Origin: Chitinophaga pinensis
Lineage (GTDB): Bacteria; Bacteroidota; Bacteroidia; Bacteroidales; GCA-2748055
Reading direction: 5' to 3'
Assembly: GCA_945863035.1 (NCBI GenBank)
Contig: CAMAZH010000019.1
Coordinates: forward strand, 1-43,185
DNA length: 43,185 nt
The notes beneath the pieces are model-generated. The model did not search any database. It was given only the letters and a program-made list of their open reading frames with translations, and was not told the origin of the DNA. Below are positions 17,747-26,521 of the stretch, piece by piece (positions within the stretch are counted from its first letter, which is position 1; the number at the start of each line of letters is the position of its first letter). The position numbers were made by a program, and so were the translations under genes.

Positions 17747-19645
17747 ATGGAAAAAAGAAGGATTTATATAATTGGTATTCTACTTGGATTACTAACCGGT
17801 GGTTTTAGAGCCGAAGCTATGTCATCCGATATTACCGTTGTATCGTTTGTATTTCAAAGAACTGTTTTAAGGCCAGGAGTCGAAATTCCATTGGCCGTGC
17901 GAATCTGGAACAACAGTCTGACCGACACAGAGGTTGTTTTTGAAATTAAACTTTCTGATAATTTATCCCTGAAAACCGGCTCCTTGAAATCAGTAGCTTC
18001 AATGTCTCAGTTAGATTATACAGAAATTAGCTGGACTACGGTTGGTCCTTTATCCGGAAATATATTTGCGGAATTAAAAGTTATTGTTGGCCCGGGTGAT
18101 ACAATCAAGGCTCAAACCAGTGGAGTAATAACTGATAAATACTGGACGCAGGAGGAATTCTTTCTTAGTGCATGGTCGCCGCCTTCAGACATGCAGATGG
18201 CATATGACTATTATGCTGGAGCAAACTTTGATTTTAATCTGGCCATTCATAACCCGCCATTTACATTAGGAGTAAACCTTGTTAAAGCAAACGGGATGCA
18301 TTGTTTTTTGCAGATTCCTGAAACAATACCTAATTATTGGACTAAGCTAACTGGCTCTAATACAATTCCGCCTGAGTTAACAGATGAAGATCTTTTAACA
18401 ATGAATCCGGTAATTGAGAATTACAAAAACGAAAAGTCAGTTGCCGGATATCATATTATTGATGAACCCGGAGCAAACAGGTTTAAAAATCTGGAAAAAG
18501 TTGTTTCCTATTTAAAAGAAAAAGACCCGGGGAGACTTGCCTATATTAATGTATTTGGAATTACTGCGGAGGCATGGCAAATGGATGCTCTTGATTACTA
18601 CGATTATATATGGCGGTATTTGAGTGAAGTTAAGCCCGAAATGTTAAGTTTTGATAATTACCATTTTTTGACAAATTCAGATGGTAATCACTACTTCCAA
18701 AACCTGGAAATCATACGTGAACTTGCTCTGAAATTTGATCTGCCATATACAAACATTATCCAGCTGATTGGAACTGAACCTGAGTATATACCGCAGGTTC
18801 CTTTTTCGGGTTGGAGAACACCCAGCCCATCAGAACATCGGTTTTTGGTTTATTCCTCACTGGCATATGGCTTTACAGGAATTGTTTGGTTTCACTGGCA
18901 ATTGTCCTGGGGATTTACAAATTATCCTCCGGAAAAGCGAGCGGAGATATACGCAACAATATCCCAATTAAACAAAGAAATAAAGAACATTGGAGACGAA
19001 TTGTTGACGCTAAAATCAGTCGGGAGCTATCATGTGAACGACATTCCAATTGGCGCCCATAAATTACCTGCTGGTGAACTTGTAACGGGTATTGCTGGAA
19101 ACAATAGTTATGTAGTGGGTTTCTTTAAAGATTCAGTTCAAAATGATTATTTTATGATAATGAACAAGAACTACAACGCAGATGTGGAGGCAACTATATC
19201 CTTAAAGAATAAATTATCCAGGCTGGAATATTTTAATGCTGACTTTGATGCTTGGGTTGAAATTACTGATTATAGCGTAAGCGAACCGGGAAGTGAATTC
19301 TCAATGCTTATATCTGCCGGCAATGGAATTTTGTTTCGGCCAACCTATATTCATACCGGCGTGAGTGAAATTTCAAAACCAGCAAATAATAACATGCTGA
19401 GCAATTACCCTAATCCATTTAGGTTTGTAACAACAATCAAATATAGTGTTTCAGAAGATAGTGAAATTGAACTTTCAGTAACTAACCTTTTGGGCGAAAA
19501 GATTAAGGTACTCGAAAAAACCTTCAAAAAGAAAGGCGTTTATGCCATTAATTTCGACGCAACGAATTATTCTTCAGGTATTTACTTCTATTCCTTGAAA
19601 TCTAAGAACTGTTCACAAACTAAACAAATGATACTTTCCCACTAA
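17747..19645 (+). CDS. Putative glycoside hydrolase (D-E-P family), T9SS-secreted, copy 2
   Basis: 632 residues, colinear with the preceding protein from signal peptide (ending near RAEA) to T9SS tail (LSNYPNPFRFVTTIKY). Shared landmarks include FLSAWSPPS, YHIIDEPGANRF, VKPEMLSFDNYHF, NIIQLIGTE, WRTPSPSEHRFLVY and GIVWFHWQ. By eye well over half of aligned residues are identical, so this is a tandem duplication that has had time to diverge. The differences cluster around loops such as NPPFTLGV and ITAEAWQMD, which could change substrate preference. It is separated from copy 1 by 33 bases and from the third barrel gene by 15, so the three are probably co-transcribed. Confidence 0.65.
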   Translation: MEKRRIYIIGILLGLLTGGFRAEAMSSDITVVSFVFQRTVLRPGVEIPLAVRIWNNSLTDTEVVFEIKLSDNLSLKTGSLKSVASMSQLDYTEISWTTVGPLSGNIFAELKVIVGPGDTIKAQTSGVITDKYWTQEEFFLSAWSPPSDMQMAYDYYAGANFDFNLAIHNPPFTLGVNLVKANGMHCFLQIPETIPNYWTKLTGSNTIPPELTDEDLLTMNPVIENYKNEKSVAGYHIIDEPGANRFKNLEKVVSYLKEKDPGRLAYINVFGITAEAWQMDALDYYDYIWRYLSEVKPEMLSFDNYHFLTNSDGNHYFQNLEIIRELALKFDLPYTNIIQLIGTEPEYIPQVPFSGWRTPSPSEHRFLVYSSLAYGFTGIVWFHWQLSWGFTNYPPEKRAEIYATISQLNKEIKNIGDELLTLKSVGSYHVNDIPIGAHKLPAGELVTGIAGNNSYVVGFFKDSVQNDYFMIMNKNYNADVEATISLKNKLSRLEYFNADFDAWVEITDYSVSEPGSEFSMLISAGNGILFRPTYIHTGVSEISKPANNNMLSNYPNPFRFVTTIKYSVSEDSEIELSVTNLLGEKIKVLEKTFKKKGVYAINFDATNYSSGIYFYSLKSKNCSQTKQMILSH

Positions 19646-19660
19646 TTAAAGGTTATAAAC

Positions 19661-21115
19661 ATGAAAAACATGAAACGAACTTTCATCCAATTTTTAGTCC
19701 TTCTTTTATTTTCCTTTCAACTTATTGCTCAGAATAGTGAAAGCCATTCGTCGAAACCGGAGACTCCTATGAAAAAAGAAGTAGTCTCAGCTGGCAAAAG
19801 TCCGGAAATCACCATAACCCCATTTCCGATTATGTCTTTTATCCCGCCAGCGCTGACAAAGACACAACTGGGATGGTTTAAAGAAGCAGGCTTTAATGTG
19901 ATGACAATTCATCCTGACGTGGAGGCATATGAAAAACTGAAAAAGCATTGGGAAGGCAACTGGATGGTTTTTAAAGATTTTAATGCAAAAGGGTACGATT
20001 ATAAGGCAATGTCCGATTTTAAGGCTGAAGACCCCAAACGCATCGGTTTCATGCTCGGAGATGAGCCTATAACTCCTATGCTCGATACCTATGAGGTTCA
20101 GAGCGATTACCTAAGGAACAGACACCCTGAAGATTTTTGCCTTGTAAATATGTTTCCTTCCTATGTGAACCAAACTTTTCTGCAAAGCACATATAGGTTT
20201 TATATGGAAGCGTATTTTCAAAAACTTCGTCCTGCATATGCTTCCCTGGATAATTATCCTTGTAATCGGTTTAACTACGATGGCAAGACCTATTATCACG
20301 ATTTGGAAATGATGCGGGAGACAGCGCAAAAACACAACAGCAAGATTATTGGTTTTGTGCAGGTTTATTCTTCTGCGGCATCAAGGGATGTAAGCGAATC
20401 CGACCTTGCCTGGCAGGTGAATTCCCTGCTTGCCTATGGTAGCAAGGGCCTGTGGTATTTTTATTTCAGACATCCCGTTCCCGGCATAAACGATCTGTTG
20501 GGTACGGAATACATGAAACAAAATAAAAAGGATTCGGTATGGAATTTTCAAAAGGGACGGGTAATGGAACCCGCAGGCGAAAATGTTTATGAATTCGGTT
20601 CGGGTGTTCTTACTTCTGATGATCAAAAAGGTGAACGATTTGATGATGTTGCTCGGGTTAATTCGGAGACCTTGGCCTGGGGTGATATACTTATCCATCT
20701 AAATAGCCTTAGGGTCCGCCATATATTGGGTTTTAATGATGCATATCCTCCAGTTGGAACGGACGACTTTACCAGCATTGAATGGTCTGGAGTAGTTGAA
20801 AAGTATGTCACCAAAATTGCCGCAAAAGACCATTCAAAAAGCATGGGCTTTCTTCTCAGCTATTTTGAAGACCAAAGCAAGCAGCAATATTTAATGATTG
20901 TGAACAAGCGACATGGTGAAAATATGACTCGTGAAGAAGGACGCCTTCCAACAACAGTTACATTTACAACCGATGTAAGGAATGCCTTTCTTGTTTCAAA
21001 TAAATCATCAAAAGAAGAGCTTGTTCAACTTGATGCCACCAACTCCTTCCAAAGAGAAATTGATGGGGGCGGGGCTATTTTGATTCGTCTGGAATTAAAT
21101 GAAAATCAACATTAG
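19661..21115 (+). CDS. Putative glycoside hydrolase (D-E-P family), periplasmic form without T9SS tail
   Basis: 484 residues with a signal peptide (QFLVLLLFSFQLIAQ, cleavage near residue 23-25). The barrel is a more distant relative of the two preceding proteins: FMLGDEPITPM replaces IIDEPGASRF, and RPAYASLDNYPC, IIGFVQVYSS and LLAYGSKGLWYFYFRH occupy the positions of the equivalents in copies 1 and 2. It lacks both the Ig-like domain and the sorting domain, so it probably acts in the periplasm on oligosaccharides made at the surface. Its stop is 15 bases before the serine hydrolase gene. The enzyme family remains unassigned. Confidence 0.65.
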   Translation: MKNMKRTFIQFLVLLLFSFQLIAQNSESHSSKPETPMKKEVVSAGKSPEITITPFPIMSFIPPALTKTQLGWFKEAGFNVMTIHPDVEAYEKLKKHWEGNWMVFKDFNAKGYDYKAMSDFKAEDPKRIGFMLGDEPITPMLDTYEVQSDYLRNRHPEDFCLVNMFPSYVNQTFLQSTYRFYMEAYFQKLRPAYASLDNYPCNRFNYDGKTYYHDLEMMRETAQKHNSKIIGFVQVYSSAASRDVSESDLAWQVNSLLAYGSKGLWYFYFRHPVPGINDLLGTEYMKQNKKDSVWNFQKGRVMEPAGENVYEFGSGVLTSDDQKGERFDDVARVNSETLAWGDILIHLNSLRVRHILGFNDAYPPVGTDDFTSIEWSGVVEKYVTKIAAKDHSKSMGFLLSYFEDQSKQQYLMIVNKRHGENMTREEGRLPTTVTFTTDVRNAFLVSNKSSKEELVQLDATNSFQREIDGGGAILIRLELNENQH

Positions 21116-21130
21116 TAATTTCGCTCAACT

Positions 21131-22423
21131 ATGAAAAAAATATTATTTGTTGTTTCTGTAATATGGGCATTAGCATCCTGTACTCAGGTTGCGGATAAAA
21201 AAAGATCACTGACTCTTCCTGAAGCTTTGCCTGAAAGTGTTGGGATGTCATCTGAACGTCTTGCAAGGATTGACAGTATGTTTGTCAATGCAGTATCTGA
21301 AGGTAAAGTACCTGGGGCTGTTGCCCTTGTGGCTCGAAATGGGAAAATCGTGTACCATAAAGCTTTCGGCCTGGCCAACAACGAAAGTGGAAGGGAATTG
21401 AATCGTGACGATATTTTCCGCATTGCATCACAAACCAAAGCCATTACTGCAACTGCCGTGATGATGCTCTGGGAGGAAGGGAAATTCAAACTCGACGAAC
21501 CGATTTCAAATTTTATTCCCGAATTTAAAAACCCTCAGGTTCTTCAGACTTTCGATAAGAGAGATACCAGTTTCACGACAATTCCGGCATCAGGTCAGAT
21601 TACAATCCGCCAACTGCTTAACCATACTTCTGGCCTTGGCTACGGTGCTATTGACCAGGATGAACGCTTCAGGATGATTTATAGCAAAGCCGGAATAATC
21701 GATCTGGCAACAACCGAAAATATCAGTATTGGTGAAAACATAAAAAATCTGGCCAAATTGCCACTGCATCACAATCCCGGTGAGAAATTAACCTATAGTG
21801 AGGGTCTTGATGTTCTTGGCTATTTTGTTGAAATAATATCGGGGATGCCTCTTGATGTATTCCTGAAAACGCGACTTTTTGAACCCCTTGGTATGCTCGA
21901 TACCTGGTTTTATCTGCCGGATGCCCAAGTCCATCGTCTTGTTACGGTTCAAAAGCCGGAAAAGGACAAATGGGTGAAATACCCTGTCACCTTTTACGAT
22001 CCCGAGTATCCGGTCAAAGGCGCCCGCCGCTATTTTGCGGGGGGTGCAGGATTGTCGAGTACGGCTAAGGATTACGCAAGGTTTTTGCAAATGTACCTTA
22101 ACGGTGGCGAGCTGAATGGAACCCGCTTCTTGAGTCGAACCACGATACAGACTATTATGGCCAACCAGATTGGCAATCTCTGGGGTGAGGATTCGGATCA
22201 ATATTATGGCTTGGCATTTGGAGTCGTTAACCAAAAGGGGCAGTCTGATGGAGGAAAAGGCAGTGCAGGAACCTTCCTTTGGGGCGGTTACTTTAATACC
22301 CTATACTGGGCTGACCCCTCGGAGCAAATTATAGGTATTCTGATGAAACAAACCCAGGGTGGGACTGCTGATGATACTGAATGGAAATTCAGAATATTGG
22401 TGGGACAAGCCGTTGCGGATTAA
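21131..22423 (+). CDS. Beta-lactamase-like serine hydrolase lipoprotein
   Basis: 430 residues with a lipoprotein signal (ALASC, lipid-attachment Cys at about 17). The fold is that of class C beta-lactamases and esterases: SQTK (the SxxK catalytic motif, in RIASQTKAIT), YSEG as the Y-x-N equivalent, and LWGGYFNT near the third motif. Such proteins in glycan loci often act as esterases removing acyl groups or as D-amino-acid/peptide hydrolases; the sequence alone does not decide. The gene lies 15 bases after the third D-E-P gene and is oriented with the rest of the locus. Confidence 0.85.
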   Translation: MKKILFVVSVIWALASCTQVADKKRSLTLPEALPESVGMSSERLARIDSMFVNAVSEGKVPGAVALVARNGKIVYHKAFGLANNESGRELNRDDIFRIASQTKAITATAVMMLWEEGKFKLDEPISNFIPEFKNPQVLQTFDKRDTSFTTIPASGQITIRQLLNHTSGLGYGAIDQDERFRMIYSKAGIIDLATTENISIGENIKNLAKLPLHHNPGEKLTYSEGLDVLGYFVEIISGMPLDVFLKTRLFEPLGMLDTWFYLPDAQVHRLVTVQKPEKDKWVKYPVTFYDPEYPVKGARRYFAGGAGLSSTAKDYARFLQMYLNGGELNGTRFLSRTTIQTIMANQIGNLWGEDSDQYYGLAFGVVNQKGQSDGGKGSAGTFLWGGYFNTLYWADPSEQIIGILMKQTQGGTADDTEWKFRILVGQAVAD

Positions 22424-22561
22424 GTCGGATATGTTTGATCCTGCGATCCAATTAGCCAGTCGGGTCTTATTATTAATCCATATCCGGGTTTACAGAATTT
22501 ATATCGGTTTTTCCTTGCGCTGAATTATTTAGAGGGGAAGCAAATAATAACATTCATTCCA

Positions 22562-25075
22562 ATGTGTAAAAATGTCTTTTTGATCCTATTTGTAGTGAGC
22601 CTTTCAGGATGCGGTTGGGAAACCAAAAAACCACACGAAGCTGACGATTTGCATAATGCTTTATGGATAGGGGATGTAAAGCCTCTTCCAATAAGCGACT
22701 CCTTGTTTTACCTCGATGATCCTGCCCCAACCTTTCGTAAAGAGTTTGTTGCAAGAAGCCCAATTAAGTCAGCAAGGCTTTACATTACGGCAGCAGGTTA
22801 TTATACAGCCAAAGTCAATAATATCGATCTTGGCGAAAATTATTGCGATCCGGCCTGGACCGATTTCAGCAAAAGGGTATACTATGCCGAGTACGACATT
22901 AAAAGCCTTCTTCGCTTGGGTGGCAACGCTATTGGCGTTACCTTAGGCAATGGTTTCTATAATCCGCTGCCCATGAATTTTTGGGGCAATCTGAATCTTC
23001 GTGATTTCTTGCCAACAGGGCGACCTGTTTTTATTGCAAAAGTGATAATTGAATATCTCGATGGAAAAACTGAGGAGATTACAACAAATAATTCCTGGAA
23101 ATATTTCTACGGACCCATTGTAAGGAATAATGTCTACTTGGGCGAAGTTTATGATGCCCGTAAAGAAATCAGGGGTTGGGGCGAAGCTGGATTTGATGAC
23201 AAACATTGGAATTCCGCAGTTGAGGTAGAAGGACCTGGTGGCATCCTGCAGAAAACTTTTTTCCCACACATTCAGATTATCGGTGTGAGGAATCCCGTGA
23301 AGGTTTGGGAGGCTAAGAATGGTAATTTTATTGCTGACTTTGGCGTGAACTTTTCCGGGATATTCAACATAAGACTCCATGGGGAAATTGGCGATACAAT
23401 TAAATTTCGTTTTGGGGAAAGAATCTATCCAAACAATGAACTCAATCCCATGACTGCCGTGGCCGGTCAGATAAAGGAAAAGGGGAAAGGAGGAAAAGGA
23501 GCTCCGGATATTGCCTGGCAAAACGGCGTATATGTTTTTGGCGAAGACTCGGATATCTGGTACAGCCCTTCCTTTTCTTTCATGGTTTTCAGGTATATGG
23601 AAATCTCAGGCTTAAAAATGGCACCCTTACCTGAAGACATCGAGGGGATCGCTTTAAGCACGAATGTTGACAGGGACAACAGTTTTGAATGCTCGTCAGA
23701 ATTGGTCAATTTGATTCAGGATGCCACCTCCAGAACCTTCCTGAGTAATCTGATGAGCGTACAGTCTGATTGCCCCGGTAGAGAAAAGTTTGGATATGGT
23801 GGCGATTTATATGCTACCGGCGAAGCGTTTATTTATAATTACAATATGCAATCAATCTATCGTAAAGTGCTTTATGATTGGGTTGATGCAGTGAATGACT
23901 CGAACTTTATTGATAGCGCTCCATATGTGGGATTAAGTTATTGCGGACTGAATTTTGAAGCTTCAATATTTGAACTTCAGTATAACTTGTACCTATACTA
24001 CGGGGACACCTCCATAATACATGAACTCTACGAATTTGATTTAAAGTGGATGGAAAAGGCTGCACGAATCCACCCTTCAGGAATTGTCGATAAAGGAATA
24101 GGTGATCACGAATCATTGGTAAATGTTCCGGTGCAATTAATCGGGACTGCCGCCTACCTTAATTCGGCTCGAATTATGAAAAAAATTGCCGCTGTTTTGG
24201 GAGACAATAATGGAGAGGAGCGTTTTGCACAACTGGAAACCAAGATTGCCAATAACCTGATAAGCATGTATTGGGGAAATACATCCAATGAACTAATTAA
24301 CAGGCAATCCCGCGAAGCCTCATTGCGCTATATTAATACACTCCCGGAAAAAGAGAGAATTGAGGCTACCGAGAAGTTGACGGAGTCAGGAGATTATTTT
24401 AATAAACAAACTTTGTATGCAATCCTTCTATACTTTGATCTCGTAGAGGAGGCAAATAAAAAGAAAACTATTGATTTGCTTTTGGAGACACTTGAGAATT
24501 CCCCCTCAGGACATTTTACCACAGGAATTTTTGGAACAAGGTATATACTCGAAGCCCTTTCAAAAAATGGACATTCCGAACGCGTTTTTAACATCGTAAA
24601 TAGCACTGCCTTCCCCGGTTGGGGTTTTATGATTAAAAGTGGAGCAACTTCACTTTGGGAAACATGGAAGGAAAGCGATGATGTGTACTCCAACTCCCAC
24701 CCGATGTTTGGATCGGTATCCGGGTGGTTTTACAGATGGATTGGGGGAATTCGCCCCTCGCATGAATCCCCCGGATTCACTAGCTTTACGATTGCGCCTC
24801 AAATACCCAAAGGCATTTCTTTTGCTAATTGCAGCTATGAATCCCCACTCGGTAAAATTACTTCAAACTGGAAAAAAACAAAAAACGGATATTCATTTTA
24901 TGTGACGATACCTGAAAACAGCACAGCTCAATTCACTCTGCCCTTTAAAAACCCTCAGCAACCCATTATCGTCAGAAGCAATGGAAACGATCGATATTCA
25001 CCTTCTGTTTCCCCTGATGGAACCTGTAATTTTGAATTGTCAGCCGGGACGCACGAAATAATTGCCGATCAGTAA
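22562..25075 (+). CDS. GH78-like alpha-L-rhamnosidase lipoprotein
   Basis: 837 residues. A lipobox (LSGCG, Cys about 18) indicates an outer-membrane or periplasmic lipoprotein. The N-terminal two-thirds of the first 370 residues are the beta-sandwich modules typical of bacterial rhamnosidases (YITAAGYYTAKVNN, DPAWTDFSKRVYYAEYD). The catalytic (alpha/alpha)6 barrel starts around 375 and carries QSDCPGREKFGYGGD, corresponding to the family DCPxRxExxGWTGD motif with its acidic residues, and later GATSLWETW and SNSHPMFGSVSGWFYR. A C-terminal beta-sandwich follows. It should remove terminal alpha-L-rhamnose (or a close analogue) from oligosaccharides. The spacer upstream (22424-22561) contains an 8-bp inverted repeat (CGGATATG at 22426, CATATCCG at 22479) of unclear meaning. 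Confidence 0.85.
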   Translation: MCKNVFLILFVVSLSGCGWETKKPHEADDLHNALWIGDVKPLPISDSLFYLDDPAPTFRKEFVARSPIKSARLYITAAGYYTAKVNNIDLGENYCDPAWTDFSKRVYYAEYDIKSLLRLGGNAIGVTLGNGFYNPLPMNFWGNLNLRDFLPTGRPVFIAKVIIEYLDGKTEEITTNNSWKYFYGPIVRNNVYLGEVYDARKEIRGWGEAGFDDKHWNSAVEVEGPGGILQKTFFPHIQIIGVRNPVKVWEAKNGNFIADFGVNFSGIFNIRLHGEIGDTIKFRFGERIYPNNELNPMTAVAGQIKEKGKGGKGAPDIAWQNGVYVFGEDSDIWYSPSFSFMVFRYMEISGLKMAPLPEDIEGIALSTNVDRDNSFECSSELVNLIQDATSRTFLSNLMSVQSDCPGREKFGYGGDLYATGEAFIYNYNMQSIYRKVLYDWVDAVNDSNFIDSAPYVGLSYCGLNFEASIFELQYNLYLYYGDTSIIHELYEFDLKWMEKAARIHPSGIVDKGIGDHESLVNVPVQLIGTAAYLNSARIMKKIAAVLGDNNGEERFAQLETKIANNLISMYWGNTSNELINRQSREASLRYINTLPEKERIEATEKLTESGDYFNKQTLYAILLYFDLVEEANKKKTIDLLLETLENSPSGHFTTGIFGTRYILEALSKNGHSERVFNIVNSTAFPGWGFMIKSGATSLWETWKESDDVYSNSHPMFGSVSGWFYRWIGGIRPSHESPGFTSFTIAPQIPKGISFANCSYESPLGKITSNWKKTKNGYSFYVTIPENSTAQFTLPFKNPQQPIIVRSNGNDRYSPSVSPDGTCNFELSAGTHEIIADQ

Positions 25076-25224
25076 AGCTTTGAATAAATGTGAAATAAGA
25101 CTTGACTGAAATTTGATTTCGTATCACAAAACTGAATCTGTTTAAAAAATCCCATTATGCGTTTGGGCTTTATTCCTTGCTTTAATTGCGATTAAATCCA
25201 AACCGATATTTTATTTCTAACACA

Positions 25225-26373
25225 ATGAAAATGTTTACCTCACGAGAGAGAATTATTGCAGCAATGAATCGGCAAATCCCCGACAAGGTCCCGCTGATGT
25301 GCCAGTTTAGTATAGGTAGCATGATGACGCTTCTAAAACCTAAACCTCACGAATTTTGGTACGATAAAAATGTGTTTGCAGAAGGTCTGGTCTCACTTTG
25401 CGAAATGTTTAAGTTTGATGGTATTCTTGTCAGTCTTCATGGTCACTCCGAAAAGTGGAAAAAAGATTTGATTAGCATTGTATCAATTGACGACGGCAGT
25501 TACAAACTCACATTCCCCAACCGCACGGAAATACACTCCCTTGCTGACCTTCCAATGGTTTCGTTCAAACAGGTGAAAGTTCAAAAGACTATTGACGAAA
25601 TCGATATTGAACACGATATTCCCTCAGTAATAAATTATGTACCGGTATCTCAAAACCTATATTTCGAACTGGATTTGGATGATAAATTCGGCGTTTTTGA
25701 TACCCTGTATGCGAAAGTCGGAGACTCGGTTTCCATTCATGGCGAAATTACCTCCCCCTTTGACTATTTGCTCGATTTGCTGGGTTACGAAAACGGCTTG
25801 ATGGCACTTATTATGGAGCCTGAGAGATGCAAATTGATACTCGGTAAATTTACCAGCGGACTAAAGGAATTGGCTGAGGAAATGTGTAGTAAGAATATTG
25901 ATGCCATTAAAATTTCTTCCCCCTTTGCCGGTATGGGTTTCATTTCAAAAGACGATTACCGGGAATTCGTTTTGCCTTATGAACGAATAATCATTGAGTC
26001 TATTCGCGCAAAAGGCCTGCATGTGTATATTCATACCTGTGGGTCTATCGACGATCGCCTTGAGTTAATGGGCGAAAGCGAAACTTCAGGTCTGGAATGT
26101 TTAGACCCGGAGCCCGTTGGCAATGTTGATCTGGAGGATGCGTTTAACCGGATTGGCGATAAACTCTTCATTAAAGGAAATATCGACTCGGTTAATTCAC
26201 TTCTTTTTGCTGACGATAAAAAAGCAGAAGCAGATGTGAAACAAATCATCAAAACAGGAATTAAAATGCGCAAAGGTTTTATTCTTAGTACCGCGTGTTC
26301 GATTGCCCCAAAGGTTACAAAAGATAGATTGCTCATGCTTTCTCGGCTTATTGATCAACATGGGAAATATTAA
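25225..26373 (+). CDS. UroD/MtaA-superfamily protein, probable corrinoid-linked methyltransferase
   Basis: 382 residues from ATG 25225; the frame also opens with a TTG at 25186, but the extra 13 residues do not look like protein. It belongs to the uroporphyrinogen decarboxylase superfamily and has the zinc-site pattern of the MtaA/CmuA methyltransferase branch: IHTCGS (His and Cys) and later STACSIAP (Cys). Genuine HemE proteins lack this H-x-C...C arrangement. Family members move methyl groups between corrinoid proteins and coenzymes, so demethylation of a methylated sugar or compound is possible, but no corrinoid protein or other partner is in the window. It is followed by a structured spacer (see 26385) and the MFS permease. 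Role uncertain. Confidence 0.7.
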   Translation: MKMFTSRERIIAAMNRQIPDKVPLMCQFSIGSMMTLLKPKPHEFWYDKNVFAEGLVSLCEMFKFDGILVSLHGHSEKWKKDLISIVSIDDGSYKLTFPNRTEIHSLADLPMVSFKQVKVQKTIDEIDIEHDIPSVINYVPVSQNLYFELDLDDKFGVFDTLYAKVGDSVSIHGEITSPFDYLLDLLGYENGLMALIMEPERCKLILGKFTSGLKELAEEMCSKNIDAIKISSPFAGMGFISKDDYREFVLPYERIIIESIRAKGLHVYIHTCGSIDDRLELMGESETSGLECLDPEPVGNVDLEDAFNRIGDKLFIKGNIDSVNSLLFADDKKAEADVKQIIKTGIKMRKGFILSTACSIAPKVTKDRLLMLSRLIDQHGKY

Positions 26374-26384
26374 TGCAATGTTCG

Positions 26385-26436
26385 GTGGAATGCTTTCGGT
26401 CGTAAAAGAAAAGGATATTATTCTTTTTCGTTCCAC
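26385..26436 (+). terminator. Nested hairpin after the UroD-like gene
   Basis: GTGGAA (26385-26390) pairs with TTCCAC (26431-26436), and inside it AAAAGAA (26404-26410) pairs with TTCTTTT (26421-26427). The inner stem ends in a short T run. This fits a terminator or processing hairpin 12 bases after the stop codon, but the outer and inner stems are separated by an unpaired gap on the left, so the call is tentative. Confidence 0.4.
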
Positions 26437-26521
26437 GGTCGGTTGAGGCAGCATCAGCTTGTGAAATTTGATTCAGGAATAATGCCTTCTTTCTTTAACA
26501 TAAAAGTCAACTGCAGAAATT

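Noticed and set aside
22426..22486. Inverted repeat CGGATATG/CATATCCG before the rhamnosidase gene
   Set aside because: The arms are short and 45 bases apart, with no promoter box to anchor an operator role.
22943..23521. Long antisense open frame across the rhamnosidase gene
   Set aside because: Fully inside a well-supported GH78-like gene and without recognisable protein features.
25225..26373. Genuine uroporphyrinogen decarboxylase (hemE)
   Set aside because: The HTC...C zinc-site pattern belongs to the MtaA/CmuA methyltransferase branch, and no other heme genes are near.
25107..26473. Shared 12-mer TGAAATTTGATT in two intergenic spacers (25107 and 26462)
   Set aside because: AT-rich and only two copies; resembles a weak promoter box but lacks the TA of TAnnTTTG, so chance is likely.
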